DNA from: Dioscorea cayenensis subsp. rotundata
Lineage: Eukaryota > Streptophyta > Magnoliopsida > Dioscoreales > Dioscoreaceae
Reading direction: 5' to 3'
NCBI RefSeq assembly: GCF_009730915.1
Contig: NC_052474.1
Coordinates: 779,501 to 843,500 of the forward strand
Length of the DNA: 64,000 nt
Below the pieces are notes generated by a model, which ran no database searches, was not told where the DNA came from, and saw only the letters and a program-made list of their open reading frames with translations. A program made the position numbers and the translations under genes. Of the stretch, positions 26,301-37,979 are shown in pieces (positions within the stretch are counted from its first letter, which is position 1; every line of letters begins with the position of its first letter).

Positions 26301-26771
26301 CTTCAAATCTCAGGGCACTGACAGAGGGATCAACTGTTCTTGAAAAGCTTAAACATGAACTTAGAGAATACAGAGGGATACTTAAGTGCAATATTTGTCA
26401 TGAACGGCAGAAGGAGGTAAGTCATTTACAGTGTAGATCTTTCAGAACTATTTCTTTTCTCTTAATCATCCTTTCATTCCTCTTCTCTGGTACCTAATGT
26501 AAAAGATTGTGCCATGCATGCTGGTAAGCTTATAACACATTGTTCATGTGCTGAAACTTCTCATGGGTTTTACTTTTGGATAAAACTTCTAGTGGTTTTT
26601 AAGCATCTAACAAACAACACTATTCCTGGTGGCCATCAGGTTGTTATTGCCAAGTGCTATCACTTGTTCTGTAACCAGTGCGTGCGAAGGACAGTTGAAA
26701 GCCGGCATCGTAAGTGCCCTACATGTAGCACGAGCTTCGGGCCTAATGATGTCAAACCTATTTATATATGA
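17341..26771 (+). CDS. HUB1: E3 ubiquitin ligase BRE1-like 1 (HUB1), histone H2B monoubiquitination
   Basis: Nineteen exons: 17341-17460, 19561-19722, 19806-19893, 21341-21568, 21674-21841, 22010-22203, 22287-22370, 22484-22603, 22705-22891, 22979-23139, 23253-23324, 23712-23788, 24185-24379, 24797-24869, 24960-25046, 25734-25871, 25956-26158, 26251-26416, 26640-26771. Spliced length is 2655 nt, 884 residues, close to Arabidopsis HUB1/HUB2. The N-terminus GEPDRKRRHFSSISP matches the HUB1 rather than the HUB2 branch. Most of the protein is heptad-rich coiled coil; a C3HC4 RING at the C-terminus has Cys832, 835, 847, His849, Cys852, 855, 867 and 870. By family knowledge it pairs with HUB2 in the nucleus and, with a RAD6-type E2, monoubiquitinates H2B, affecting transcription, dormancy and flowering. 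All introns are GT-AG except intron 16 (GC-AG). No frameshift was seen. Confidence 0.95.
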
Positions 26772-27595
26772 ACCAGTATGTTTTGCTGCTTCTCTATATG
26801 ATGAAACCCCCACCATTCGGGGTACAAATTAATACCAGAGACAGGTTTCTGTGTGCCCTCAGATTGGTTTGTAATGCTGTGGTGCATCTTGTAACATATA
26901 TATTTGAAGCCAAGCAAGCAGTGTGCTTCAAGCAATTTTAGAGTCTTCCCATCGATATAGCATTCATTTCAAGTGCATACTGCAGGGAGTGTTTCTGCAC
27001 TGATACTAAAAATGGTCCACCGGTGATCTATGATCTGTAAAGAAACCTCCCATGTCCAACAATCTTTCTGATTATTAGAAGCTGCATTTCTTATCTCGGC
27101 GAGGCTGCTTGTGGACTTATCTTTGCGGCTTAGATTCAGATGATGTACACTACCCAACTTAGATTGCCTAGAATTGTTGCTGCGTAGTAAAATAATATAG
27201 GTTTCCAGATTGCTGGCTTGGGTTCTTCTTAATTCTTGCTGTTGACCTATTTTGTATATTCCCTCTCCCCTACCAAAACAAAAGCCAAACAGTTAAAAGC
27301 TTGAAATTTTGATTGAATCATATGTTATTTTTTTAGCTTCAATGCCTCACATTTGAATTTGCATTTGCATGAATTAAAGTTCAGGCAGGCATCTTTGTTT
27401 ACTGATGGATCAGCCATTGCATATCATATCATGACTTATTATTATTCATCATCACAACCCAAAGGAAAAGAAAAGGTAAAAGGGCAATTACATATCATCC
27501 CACTCGCACTCACTCTCACTCACTCTCAGCAAGGCAACTAGAAACCAGCAGTAGGCAGAAAAAAAAAAAAACATCCATAGGGCCATCATACACTG
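26772..27595. other. HUB1 3' UTR and convergent intergenic gap
   Basis: This gap separates the HUB1 stop from the stop of the convergently oriented PLAT gene. It probably holds both 3' UTRs. No further gene is supported. Confidence 0.5.
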
Positions 27596-28264
27596 TCACA
27601 TGGAAGAAGCAGAGGACTGATCACCAATGACGAGAAGTCTCTTTTGGTGATGGTCATGACCACCACGCGCTGATAACTGACCACATCCATTAACAGTGGC
27701 GTAGAGTTGGTAGGGCGGCGCATCCAAAGCCAGCCACTGATGCACAAAGAAAAGCGTCTTATCACAAGGCACATGAGGTCCAGTGGTGGTGACCTCCACG
27801 TACTCACAATACCAGCCATGGTGAGCACCTGAACCATCGGAAGTGAGGTTTAACATGCAAACAGGGGGGTTAACTCCGCATGACCCACGCCCACTGAACA
27901 CATCCAAGGTGCCGCGCTCAAAGTAGTCATGGTCGGAACCCATGAGCCCACCCCATGATTCCAGATCCGAGATAACGATCCCGTTGCCGGAAGAGTCTTG
28001 CAAGCTCAGACCGATCTTTGAGTCTGTGCCACCTTTGATCACTGATCCCGTCTTAACGTACACTGTGTACACACACTCCTCGTCCTTATCTCCCTGCACA
28101 CACACACCATTTGAATCAAAAGTGACATGTTGTTTATTAATATGAATATGATGTTGATGATTTACAAGAGAAAATGAAATAGATAAACAGGAGGTTACCC
28201 TGGCAATAGTTACAGCAAAGGCGGCTAGGAAGAGAACGGAGAGGGCTGATATCCACATCGCCAT
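27596..28264 (-). CDS. PLAT domain stress protein (PLAT1-like), two exons
   Basis: Exon 1 is 28264-28199 (22 codons, the signal peptide MAMWISALSVLFLAAFAVTI) and exon 2 is 28093-27596. The intron 28198-28094 is GT-AG and phase 0. The product is 187 residues. After the signal comes a short EECVYTVYVKTGS start and a single PLAT/LH2 beta-sandwich domain (about residues 28-140) with the family signatures WGGLMGSDHDYFERG and DGSGAHHGWY. The layout and length match plant PLAT1 proteins (about 180 residues), which are ER or secreted proteins linked to abiotic stress tolerance. The final 30 residues are His/Lys-rich. Reading straight through the intron also stays open, so intron retention would insert 35 codons; splicing is preferred because the family has the signal peptide directly joined to the domain. 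Confidence 0.9.
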   Translation of the reverse strand: MAMWISALSVLFLAAFAVTIARVTSCLSISFSLVNHQHHIHINKQHVTFDSNGVCVQGDKDEECVYTVYVKTGSVIKGGTDSKIGLSLQDSSGNGIVISDLESWGGLMGSDHDYFERGTLDVFSGRGSCGVNPPVCMLNLTSDGSGAHHGWYCEYVEVTTTGPHVPCDKTLFFVHQWLALDAPPYQLYATVNGCGQLSARGGHDHHQKRLLVIGDQSSASSM

Positions 28265-28713
28265 CTAGACAGATCTCTGATCCGTGCGTGACTTTGGATC
28301 TGGCTTGCATCATTTATATATAGAAGGCGATGGAGCGAAATTAAAGTAGCAATAATAATAATAATGAAAAGCAATTATCGTGTTGGAACACGTGGTAGAA
28401 GATGTGAAGCATGTAGGGACAGAGCAAGAATAATTTGGCTGGCCCAGCCCAGCTCACTATCTAATCAAGGGTCATTAACAAGTGCATTCCACCCTGTAAC
28501 TAACCATAACATAAAACAGAGTAATTAATTGATTAAAATGACAAGAGGTCCCATTCAAAACCTGGAAGACACCCTTGGATGTTCAATGAATTAATAATAT
28601 CCCCATGAACTAGCAGCATAAACCACACTCGACACAAACAAAACCCTCCACACAGCTCTTTTCCCAAGCTAGTACATTTTCCTGCCACACTTTTCCTTCC
28701 AAAATTTATTCAC

Positions 28714-28766
<53 letters not shown>

Positions 28767-28886
28767 CACGCATGCATATATAAAAAAAAAACAAAAAAAC
28801 AGTATCGGAAGATCTCCTGGCTTCCCATGTATGGCTGTACATCATTAAGTACAAACACAACCGAAGCATTTCTCAAAAAAACTCTG
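28265..28886. other. PLAT promoter region and SMPD4-like gene 3' flank
   Basis: The gap holds the upstream region of the minus-strand PLAT gene and the 3' UTR of the SMPD4-like gene. A (TC)n tract at about 28715-28748 is directly followed by (TA)n to 28767. No other gene is supported. Confidence 0.5.
28314..28321 (-). promoter_or_regulatory. Putative TATA box of PLAT gene
   Basis: On the minus strand tatataaa lies about 50 bp before the ATG at 28264, within a typical spacing for a plant promoter with a short leader. Confidence 0.45.
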
Positions 28887-31800
28887 CTACTTGCTTTTCA
28901 TCAGCTTACCAATGATGACACACACAATAAGAACCATCACCAATTTCTTTGAGGCAAAAAAACGCAGGTTTACCCTCATCCTGTGAGCTCTCATAAACCT
29001 CAGCACTGCTTGCGCCAATAACACACAACTAGAAACAATGAAGGCCACCGCTAGGTGTGCAGCCTCCTTAGGCCCCCTTACAAGGACTCTAGGATTCACC
29101 TCCACGTAAGTTGGTCCAGAGGCATAATCACTGTCTTCAGCCTGATCAAGACCCAGAGAATCGTTTAACCAATCCGAAAGTTTTATCAAAAGTTTCGCCA
29201 ACCATGCCACTTCATTGTCGGATATTGGCCTCTTCATCCAGTCCCCTTTGTATCCCACATCAGCCCACACACGCTTACCCACCCCTGGGTACTTGGGTGT
29301 GAAGGCTTCCCCTCTTCCAGGAATGAAGTGTGCCTCCTTTGAGTCAACCAGGGAATCTGGTTTTTCAACACGTTCACCAAAGAGGATGTTTATTTTAGCT
29401 CTGATAGAGCCCAAAACCTGAAGATGCTGAGAGACATCCCCAGAAATCTGTTGGAGCTCATGCTCAGCTCGCAGAACAAACAGCTGTGGCCGCATTTTAG
29501 GAAACAAGAAATCATGTTACTAATTATAAAGAGTAAGCATTATTGAGCTTGAATGTTTTTATAGCTAAGATAAGACTACTGAAGATATTCCTGCTGCCCT
29601 AACAATACGATGTGAGCTTGTGATCACCAAAGTCGATAAATAGAAGGCAATCATCATGCAGTGTGTACTATAAATAGAAGGTAATCATCATGCAATGTGT
29701 ACTATTGCCAATAACTGACCTGATCAATTGTTGAACAGAATTTTTGAAATAGGCCACAGAACCATGCACTAGCTGAATTACTAGGTGCTACTTCTTAAAA
29801 TATGATAATAGAAAGATATTTCAATTTTAGGATGTCTGCTGGTTTCTGCTAGTTCTTTATGACAAATATTTAGTGTAGTTCAGGTACAAAGGTGCAAATG
29901 TTTGGTATCTCAATAAAGAAAAGGGCAAGCAAGCAATCGCACCTGAAGCAGATTTTGAGCTCCATCCTCGGCACCAGAGAAAAGTTTCAAAACATGAGTC
30001 CAATTCTCATGCGAGAAACACCCATCAGCATCAGTTTCACATAGACCATCCTCCCAATCCTACATGTTAAAATGAGCCAGATATCAAACATCAGTGATAC
30101 CAACCATACCGGTTAAGGAAATAGAAAAAAAAAAGTTATAAGAAAAAAAAAGATGGGAGAATAAAACAAGCAGAATATAACAAGAACTTTGATTTAGGAA
30201 CACAACCACCACTCCTTGAGAAAAGGATTGAAAATTCACTGTGGAAGTTATATGACTTCTATCTTCAAGTTATATTCAGGAGTTAGCTTACCTGCATCTG
30301 TTCTCTTATAGATGGAATATATTTATACAAACTGCCAGAAAAAGATGATGGCCCAGCAGGTTTGGAATGGCATGCCTCGTCTACTTTCTGAAGGAGAGAC
30401 ACCAACTCTTTGGAAGAAGTCAAAATGTCAAGCACCTACATTTTGATAACGATCAGAACCAGAGATAAGGTCATAGAGCAAATCACATAGTAATACCACC
30501 ACCTGGACTTTCTCATGAACATAACAAAGGTGAACCAGTCATAGCAATAACACCGTGTGACAAATATTGAAACTTTCTCTCCAAAGAAGCTACCCTGCAG
30601 GTAGCTCAATGGAATAAACATTGACAGCATGTTTTTATGTCAACACTTCTTAAATGACCGCGGGCACTATACTTGATAGGAATCAGAACCATTTAATCTT
30701 TATCTACTGCCAATGTACTCTCACTTGCAGAACATTTTCTTATAAATAAATAAGACCTCAATTTAAGATTTTTAACAGCAAGACAAAATTCAGTGGATCA
30801 TAGAATTTCACAAAGATTTTATGCCAACAATTAAAATACCACTAAAGTTATGAATATCAAATCTCCAAAACTTTTCTTAACACCAAATGAATATCAAATC
30901 TCCAAATTACCATTAAAGTTATGCCAAAAAGACAGGTAAGTATTCAGGAAGGGACAGGACAGACCTTTAATACCAAATGAATCATACTGGCTGCATTTGC
31001 ATGGAGGAACTTGTGTGCAAAGCCAAGAAAGTGCACAACCAAAGAACTGTAAAAAGGATAATTGGATAAGACATAAAACTGCCAAGCAGGTGTATAAAGG
31101 GCTTCTTCACCACTCCTCCCTTGCGCCTGAGTGTTCTCCTTCCTAAAATTCTCCAACTTCTGCACTTCAGGTGGCTCAAACTCAACAAATTCTTCAAGAC
31201 TAGTCCTCCATGGTGCTATGAAAGTCACCCACAAAGTGCAAACCTGAGCTGGATTCTTCATTGAAGTGCCAATTGGACAAAATAAGAAAGTCCTCAATAT
31301 AAACCTGTACAAAGGCCTCTGCAAGGCCAGGTTCCAAGTGTCCACAGTGCTCTCACAAGAAGGTATCATGTTCTTTGATTTTCCAACTGACAATGAGGCC
31401 GGACCCTTCCACCCTTGGCCAGGGCTTCCACCAGGCATCATCTTTTTATTCTCTTCCATTGAACCACAATTCAAGTATTTCACCATCAAGTCCAGCGGCT
31501 CACCTAAACCAGCAGTTGGAGGGGTCTCTCCCAGAAGCACCCGCAGGGGGAATGAAACCCCAAATGAACGACAAAGACTGAGAGATAATGGTGAGAAGTC
31601 GTTATCCACCATCCAGAAATGAATCAATGAGTGAACAAAGAACTCCGCTTGCATGAATGCCGAAACGTCATGGCTCGAAGAATAGTGAAGTAGCGAGCTC
31701 CGATAGGGCTGGTACGATCCTATGCCATTTTTGGGGACAAAAGCACGCAGATAAGCATAGAGGAGCCGGAGATAGAGCTTGCCCTCCGTCTTCCGCCCCG

Positions 31801-32410
31801 ATCGCCTGCTAGAATGGCTCAAACCCGGCAGCGACGAGGTCCATTTCTCCAATCGGAATCCATGGGTCTTCTTCGCAGACACCGCATCAGGACTGTCGAT
31901 GTTGCTCCGGCAGACAGGGTAATACGCAAACCAGAAGACATAGTACTCGAAAACGTTGAGCTGCAACTGATAACAGCCCTGAATCTTGTCCTCTCTAACC
32001 CTAGACTTGAAAAGAGGACAGAGGTCAGAGAGGATCGAGGCATACCGATCACTCTGAAGAGCGAAGCGCATCCATTCCGGCAAGCGTTCCATGGGAAAAA
32101 CGTATTTAATCAGTGAATGGCGATCTACGGAAGCTATGGAGGAAAGGAGAGGACCAGAAGGGGAGAGGAGCGCGAAGAGGTCGGAAGCGAGAGCGGAATC
32201 ATCGGCAGCGAGGGAAAGCCAGGAGGAGTTGGACGGTTCATCGAACCCAAAGATACGTCGAATGAGCACAGGGAAGGCAGTGGAGAAGAAGGCACGGGGC
32301 TGGTCGGAGGAGTGGCGGCGAAGGAACGAGGCAGCGGCGGCGATGGCGGCGGATGGGGAGGCGGAGAGAATAACGGTGGTGAGGTCCTGGGCACGATTCT
32401 GCGCATCCAT
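28887..32410 (-). CDS. SMPD4-like protein (neutral sphingomyelinase 3 family), four exons
   Basis: Exons are 32410-30965, 30435-30292, 30059-29943 and 29483-28887, all GT-AG and phase 0, giving 767 residues. The sequence is recognisable as the plant member of the sphingomyelin phosphodiesterase 4 family, whose animal member is a C-terminally anchored ER/nuclear-envelope protein connected with sphingomyelin hydrolysis and nuclear pore/membrane homeostasis. The N-terminus is Ala-rich and likely helical (residues 1-30), with conserved blocks LPEWMRFALQSDRY and QLNVFEYYVFWFAYYP. Near the C-terminus are two hydrophobic segments, about residues 710-730 (AVAFIVSSCVLLAQAVLRF) and 748-763 (LVMVLIVCVIIGKLM), consistent with tail anchoring. 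Another in-frame ATG seven codons upstream (32431) could be used instead. Enzymatic activity in plants is inference only. Confidence 0.88.
29636..29703. repeat. 34-bp tandem duplication in intron 3 of SMPD4-like gene
   Basis: Two head-to-tail copies beginning ataaatagaagg (29636-29669 and 29670-29703) differ at two positions. They lie wholly within the intron between exons 3 and 4. Confidence 0.85.
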
Positions 32411-32440
32411 GGCGTAAAGCGGAGTGATCATCAAGCTTAG

Positions 32441-32464
32441 AATTAGGGTTAGGGTTAGGGTTTT
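32441..32464 (-). promoter_or_regulatory. Telo-box-like repeat in SMPD4-like gene leader
   Basis: Read with the gene, aaaaccctaaccctaaccct lies 31-54 bp before the ATG. AAACCCTAA telo boxes near transcription starts are known plant promoter elements in growth-related genes. Here three CCCTAA units are present, with one fewer A than the plant telomere repeat. Confidence 0.5.
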
Positions 32465-32583
32465 GGGGAAGGAGAAGAGACGAAGCTAAGCGAAGGAGCG
32501 AAGAGGGCGTTGGAATGATTTTGAATCGAGGAACGGCGTAGATGATCATCAAAAGCGGTACACGTTAACAAACAACAAGGTGG

Positions 32584-32610
32584 AGCGTAGCGTAGCGTAG
32601 CGTAGCGGAG
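32584..32610. repeat. (CGTAG)n short tandem repeat upstream of SMPD4-like gene
   Basis: Four to five copies of the pentamer gcgta occur about 170-200 bp upstream of the start codon, probably in the promoter region. Confidence 0.75.
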
Positions 32611-32699
32611 AAGCTTATTTGAGATATCCACGTGGCGATGTATCTGGGCGTCGGTGGAATATCTTGCTGATCTTCTCCTTGAGATTCGTGTTTCCATTA

Positions 32700-33700
32700 G
32701 ATACCTCTCGAGATTAGTATCTTATGATTAGATTTTTAAAGGTAGTATACTATTGATGTATCATGTATCACTTCAGTTTCTTTAAGTTTTAATTTTATTA
32801 ATTATTGAACTTATTTACTAATATTTTACATATATATATATATATATATATGTTTCTTGAAACGCCAAAATTTGGTTCAAATTAAGGCTTGAAGTTACAT
32901 GAACTCTAAAGAGTCAGTGTGAGTTCGGGCTTAATATAGCCCATGTCAGCCTAGTCCAACCCAACCCAGCCCAACCCAGTTCAAACGGGGCCGACCACCC
33001 ATAAACATTTTAGCCTGTTTAGATGTATTTTTGGCTCCAATATTTACCTTAATAATTTAAAACAATTACTTTATAAAATAAATAGTTGGTTTTTTTAAAA
33101 AATTTATTGATTTTTTTAGGGAACCACTTATGCAATGAAAAAAAAGACTTGTTAAAAGTAATTTTGAAACAACATAACCCTTATTTTTATAGTCAAAATA
33201 AAATTAAAATAATATTAAATTTATTTTAAAATAATTTTATAAAAATATAATTTATTTTATGTCAAATGATCAATTGAAATATAACAAGGGCATTTAGCTT
33301 GTTTTCCCTAACATCCAACATCCACTCTCCTCGTTTTTTTTTCCAGATAAATTTCACCTAAATCTCTTGAAATATATATCAATAATAAATTGATATTAAG
33401 AAGACAGATTACTTACTCTAGAATTTTTTTATTTTAAAGATAAGTTAATAAAAATATTGTAAGGAGGAGTTATACTTTTTTATTTTTATCTTTTGAAAAA
33501 GTAAAAAGTAGGTGGTATCCACTTATTTCATAATAAAATTCTTTTATTTAAATTTATTTATTAAAAAAATACACAAATCACATTCAGGTTTATTAAAAGA
33601 AAATGAAATATCAACCCTAAATTATGAATTAACTTGAAAATAATTCCCTTCTTTTTATATTTACAAATTACAAACACTTTTTACATATATAAAAATGCTA
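32700..33700. other. Intergenic between SMPD4-like gene and Copia element
   Basis: AT-rich with a (TA)n tract at 32832-32850. A run of cccaaccca-type words at about 32957-32980 is a small C-rich tandem. No gene was recognised. Confidence 0.45.
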
Positions 33701-33916
33701 TAGATAATCTTCGAGTATCAGTATATAAACGCGGTACAAATAAGGATGAATAGTATAATTTATTATATTACTATTGCAACATCATTGAACGGTTGAAATA
33801 ACATTGTTGTGTATCTCATTTTTTTCACTATTTATAATATTGTTCACCCATTTTGTAATGATGACAGTATTGTATACATATTACTCTCTACCGGCCATTG
33901 GATTTGAATCCAAAAG
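33700..33916. mobile_element. MITE-like repeat fragment shared with 46.8-47.0 kb, target of Copia insertion
   Basis: The reverse complement of this stretch shares several words with 46830-47035, including ccggccatt-gattt-gatcc, aatgagat-acaat and agtaatataataaatta followed by ccttattt. The two are therefore dispersed copies of one repeat family. The Copia 5' LTR begins directly after it, so the element apparently landed in or at the edge of this repeat. Confidence 0.5.
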
Positions 33917-34127
33917 TGTTGGAAAGATATTACGGCATCATCTCCTGCCTTTACATAGCACTTCCCTTGTATATCTTTTTCATGTACAGATGCTTGCCAT
34001 ACTTAGTCTTTCCATGCATAGATGCTCGCCATGTATAGATAATTGTTCTCTCTATAAGATCAATACAACACCAACGCCCCATTGTGTTGCGTCTTCCTCA
34101 TTCTCACTCTCTCTACATTAATTCACA
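33917..34127 (+). repeat. Copia 5' LTR
   Basis: About 96% identical to 37750-37960. It contains a possible TATA-like region and ends in ...attaattcaca. The following tRNA-primer site is degenerate (taatatcatctt). Confidence 0.9.
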
Positions 34128-34183
34128 TAATATCATCTTGACCCTCTTGTTCTTCCTTCTATCTCTATTTGCTGCCTTCTGTC

Positions 34184-36278
34184 ATGAGCACCTATAGCGC
34201 CCCTGGAGGAGGGCCGTGGTTTTGCTTCAACCCATGGGGCGGACTACCACCCTACTGGTCTCCCAACTTGGGGGGGCTCCTGGCGCAATGGTGTGGCTGG
34301 CATTCTTGGGCCTCGGCCCACTTCGCCCCAGGCCTACACGGCAGGAGGTTTCCCAGTGTTGCCGGCACCGTTTGCCACTCAACCTGCACCGCCAACTTAG
34401 GACTCTACCGGCCTCATCGCAGCAATGAAAGCCATGTCTATGCAGCCTTACGGTAGCCAAGCTAGTGACTGGGTGATGGACTCCGGCGCCTCCTCACACA
34501 TGTCCTCTGATGTCGGTATACTCGACTCTCAAAAACCTTTTCGTTCACCTCCTTTCGTCACCGTTGGTAATGGATCACCTATACCTATCTCTTATACCGG
34601 TCACACTTCTCTTCCCACACCTAATCACACATTCGCTTTAAATAAAGTTCTTATTGTTCCTCATATAGTCAAAAATCTTCTTTCTGTTCGTCAATTTACT
34701 CGTGATAATTCCTACTCTATTGAATTTGACCCCTTTGGTTTTTCTATCAAGGATCTTCGTACCAAGAATGAGACTCTTCGCTGCAATACTGCATATGATC
34801 TCTACACCATCCGATCCACCAAGAGCCCGGCCCTTTCCACCTTTCTTGCTTCAGCCTCCATTGATCTATAGCACCGTCGTCTCGGCCATCCCGATTCATG
34901 GAATTTATCTTTTATTCCTCAACTAGCAAAATGTAATAAGTCTAGTCAAACTCTTTGTCATGCATGTTAATTGGGTAAACACGTTCGATTATCTTTTAGT
35001 CGTTCTATTTCTTCCTCTTTACATCCTTTCGAGCTTTTACACTGTGATCTGTGGACTTCTCCCGTTCCTAGCTCGTCAGGTTTCCAATACTACCTAGTCA
35101 TTCTTGATGACTACACACACTACCTTTGCACTTTTCCTTTTCGCTGTAAAAGTGATGTTTTCAACATCTTTCGACACTTCGTCCCATATGCTCTTACTCA
35201 ATTTCACAAAAATATTCTAGCTATTCAAGCCGATAACGGTGGAGAATTCGTCAACTCTCGTACCTCCGAACTATTGGCTTCCCATAGAACCCTTCTATAC
35301 CTTTCCTGTCCACACACTTCTCCTCAAAATGGGAAAGCCGAACGTGTCATTCGTACTATTAATGACATCATTCGTACTCTCCTTATTCAAGCTAGCATGC
35401 CACACTCTTTCTGGGCGGAAGCTCTTGCTACCGCTACATACCTCCTCAACCGACATCCTACCACTGCCCTCGATCCTTCCATTCCCTTCCAATTTCTCTA
35501 CAAAAGGCCTCCCTCCTATGACCATCTTAGGTTCTTCGGCTGTCTTTGTTACCCAAACACTTCCACCACAACCTCCCATAAACTTGCATCACGTTCCGTT
35601 GCTTGTATCTTTCTTGGCTACCTTGACTCCCATAAAGGCTACCAATGTTATAACCCAGTCACTCGCAAGGTCATCATCTCTCGGCATGTTATATTTGATG
35701 AGGCCACTTTTGTTGTATTTGATGAGGCCACTTTTCCTTTTGCAAATATGCTGCCACGTTTGTCCACTACTTCTCTTGATTTTCTGCAGGACATCTCGGC
35801 TACTCAGTCACCAGCTTGCATGCATGGGAACCCGTTGCATGCCCATGCTCCTCAACCAACTAGGGCCCCGATCTCATACGCTCCAGTGGACTACCTCGAC
35901 CTTGTTCTTCCTTGGCCGACCTCGCCAGCCATAGTTGGTCAGTGTACGATCGACCATGTCTCCCCTGGGCCCGACTTGTCTGCCTCTAGCGGGCCTGCTT
36001 TCCCTGACGGGCCAGTTTCTCCCGTCACCCGCACCAGGATGGCTTCTCAGGACGCCTTGCACTTGGCTCTGAAATTAGGCGCGGCGTACGACTACGCCAC
36101 CTCTAGCGAGCCAACTTCAACTTCAGCTCCATGCGGGCCGCCAGCTCGGCCCGGTCCAGGGCCTCATCAGATGATCACAAGGGCTAAAGTAGGCATCGCC
36201 AAGCCTCTTGAGAAGATGAATGTGTCGGCTATTACTTCAGCTATCCACCAATTCCTAAGAGCTATCGCTCTGCTCTGA
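34184..36278 (+). pseudogene. Copia gag remnant, protease and integrase, broken
   Basis: A short Pro/Trp/Gly-rich gag tail (from 34184) shifts frame into the protease, whose active-site Asp-Ser-Gly lies near 34478. The frame then carries a TAG at 34869-34871 and a TAA near 34968-34970. Integrase follows from about 34880, with a partial HHCC zinc finger and the DDE core residues (Asp near 35046, the DNGGEF motif near 35232 and the GKAER motif near 35332). A 24-bp in-frame tandem duplication at about 35692-35736 repeats the FDEATF segment after the core. A long Pro/Ser-rich linker ends in a stop at 36278, where the frame no longer matches the reverse transcriptase. Confidence 0.85.
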
Positions 36279-36301
36279 AGGATCCTCATTGGCTACAAGC
36301 T

Positions 36302-37748
36302 ATGACAGAAGAATATGAGGCTCTCATGAAAAACATGACATGGTGCTTAGTCCCACGACCAACCGGTGCCAATGTTGTTATTGGTAAATGGGTTTACAAA
36401 CAAAAGTTCCATGTTGATGGCCGCCTAGCTCGTTATAAAGCGCGATGGATTGTTCGTGGTTACTCTCAACAGCGAGGTATTGATTTTGATGAGACTTTCA
36501 GCCTAATGGTGAAGCCAGCTACCATCCGAACAGTTCTCAGTCTTGTCGTCTCACGCTCCTGGCCAGGTCATCAGCTAGATGTCAAGAATGCCTTCCTCCA
36601 TGGCTCCCTTGATGAGACTGTTTATTGAGAGCAACCCTCTGGAATTGTGGATTCTTCTCGGCCTTCTCATGTTTGTCGTCTCCAGCGTTCCTTGTATGGT
36701 CTCAAGCAAGCGCCTCTTGCCTGGTACCAGCGCTTCGCTCTGTTTGTTGGTACTATTGGGTTCACCGTTTTCTGGTCCGACACCTCTCTCTTTGTCCTAC
36801 ACCGAGGCTCAGCTACTGTGTACTTGCTTCTTTATGTGGACGACATTATCCTCACATCCTCTTTAGCTTCTTTTCTGCGGGATATTACCTCTTCTCTTGG
36901 TCGCGAGTTCTCCATGTCTGATCTTGGTGATCTATACTATTTCCTTATGATTTCTGTCACCCGCACTCCTCAGGCCATGTTTCTCTCCCAACAGAAGTAT
37001 GCTCGTGAGCTTCTTCACTGTGCAGGGATGTCGAACTGTAAGCCATGTACAACTCCTGTCGATACTCATGCCAAGCTTTCTGCCGATGAAGGTGCACCTG
37101 TCAGTGATCCATCAGAGTTTTGGAGCCTAGCTGGTGCCTTACAAATATGTCTCTATATGCATGCTCCGCGGGAACCTCATCTCCAGTTCCTCAACCTTGT
37201 TCTCCGATATATTCAAGGCACTCTGTCGTATGGGCTCTCCTTGCATGCATCTCCCTCGACAACTCTGACGGTGTACTCTAACGCCGACTGGGCTAGATGC
37301 CCAGACACCCGACGCTCTACTTCTAATTTTTGTGTTTTTCTCGGTGACAAGTTGATATCTTGGTCTTCTAAATGCCAAGCTACTGTATCATGTTCTAGTG
37401 CAAAGGCGGAATACCGGGTTGTTGCACACGCCGTTGCAGAGTGTTGTTGGCTTCGTCAACTTCTTCAAGAGCTTCGCACCCCTCTCTCCTCCGCCACCGT
37501 CGTCTATTGCGACAATGTCAGTGCAGTTTACATGTCCTCTAACCATGTACAACACAAGCGGACCAAGCACATTGAGATCGACATTCACTTCGTTCGGGAG
37601 AAGGCCTCTCTTGGACAGGTTCATGTTCTACATGTGCCATCCTCGCATCAGTTTGCCGACATCATGACCGAGGGTCTTTCTTCGCCACTGTTTACTGATT
37701 TCCGGTCCAGTCTCCATGTTCATGCGTCGAACCATCCGCCTGAGGGGG
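36302..37748 (+). pseudogene. Copia reverse transcriptase and RNase H, broken
   Basis: This is the polymerase part of the Copia element, in a different frame from integrase. It is interrupted by an in-frame TGA at 36626-36628, just after the conserved block AFLHGSLDETVY. The downstream part carries the catalytic YVDDIILT motif near 36833 and an RNase H domain (ADWARCPDTRRS near 37285). The frame continues into the 3' LTR. Confidence 0.85.
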
Positions 37749-37749
37749 G

Positions 37750-37960
37750 TGTTGGAAAGATATTACGACATCATCTCCTACCTTTACATAGCACTTCCCT
37801 TGTATACCTTTTCCATGTACAGATGCTTGGCATACTTAGTCTTTCCATGCATAGATGCTCGCCATGTATAGATAATTGTTCTCTCTATAAGATCAATACA
37901 ACATCAACGCCCCATTGTGTGGCGTCTTCCTCATTCTCCCTCTCTCTACATTAATTCACA
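37750..37960 (+). repeat. Copia 3' LTR
   Basis: Pairs with the 5' LTR at 33917-34127. It is preceded by the purine tract ending ggggg at about 37749. Confidence 0.9.
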
Positions 37961-37979
37961 AAAGGTTGATAGACGGATG

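Larger units (their letters stand above)
33917..37960 (+). mobile_element. Ty1/Copia LTR retrotransposon, defective, most of gag missing
   Basis: Flanking 211-bp LTRs start TGTTGG and end with CA. A purine-rich tract (gcctgaggggg) directly precedes the 3' LTR. The LTRs differ at about 8 of 211 positions. Only about 290 bp separate the 5' LTR from the protease, so nearly all of gag, including a zinc knuckle, is missing. Domain order is protease, integrase, reverse transcriptase, RNase H, which is Copia order. Flanks carry caaaag before the 5' LTR and caaaag after ...TTCA of the 3' LTR; this would be a 6-bp duplication if the LTR ends at TTCA, while ending at TTCACA leaves a 5-bp match with one mismatch. 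Several stops and frame changes make it non-autonomous. Confidence 0.93.

Noticed and set aside
32441-32464. Interstitial telomere
   Set aside because: Only three units, with an incomplete plant repeat, located in a gene leader; a telo-box explanation is simpler.
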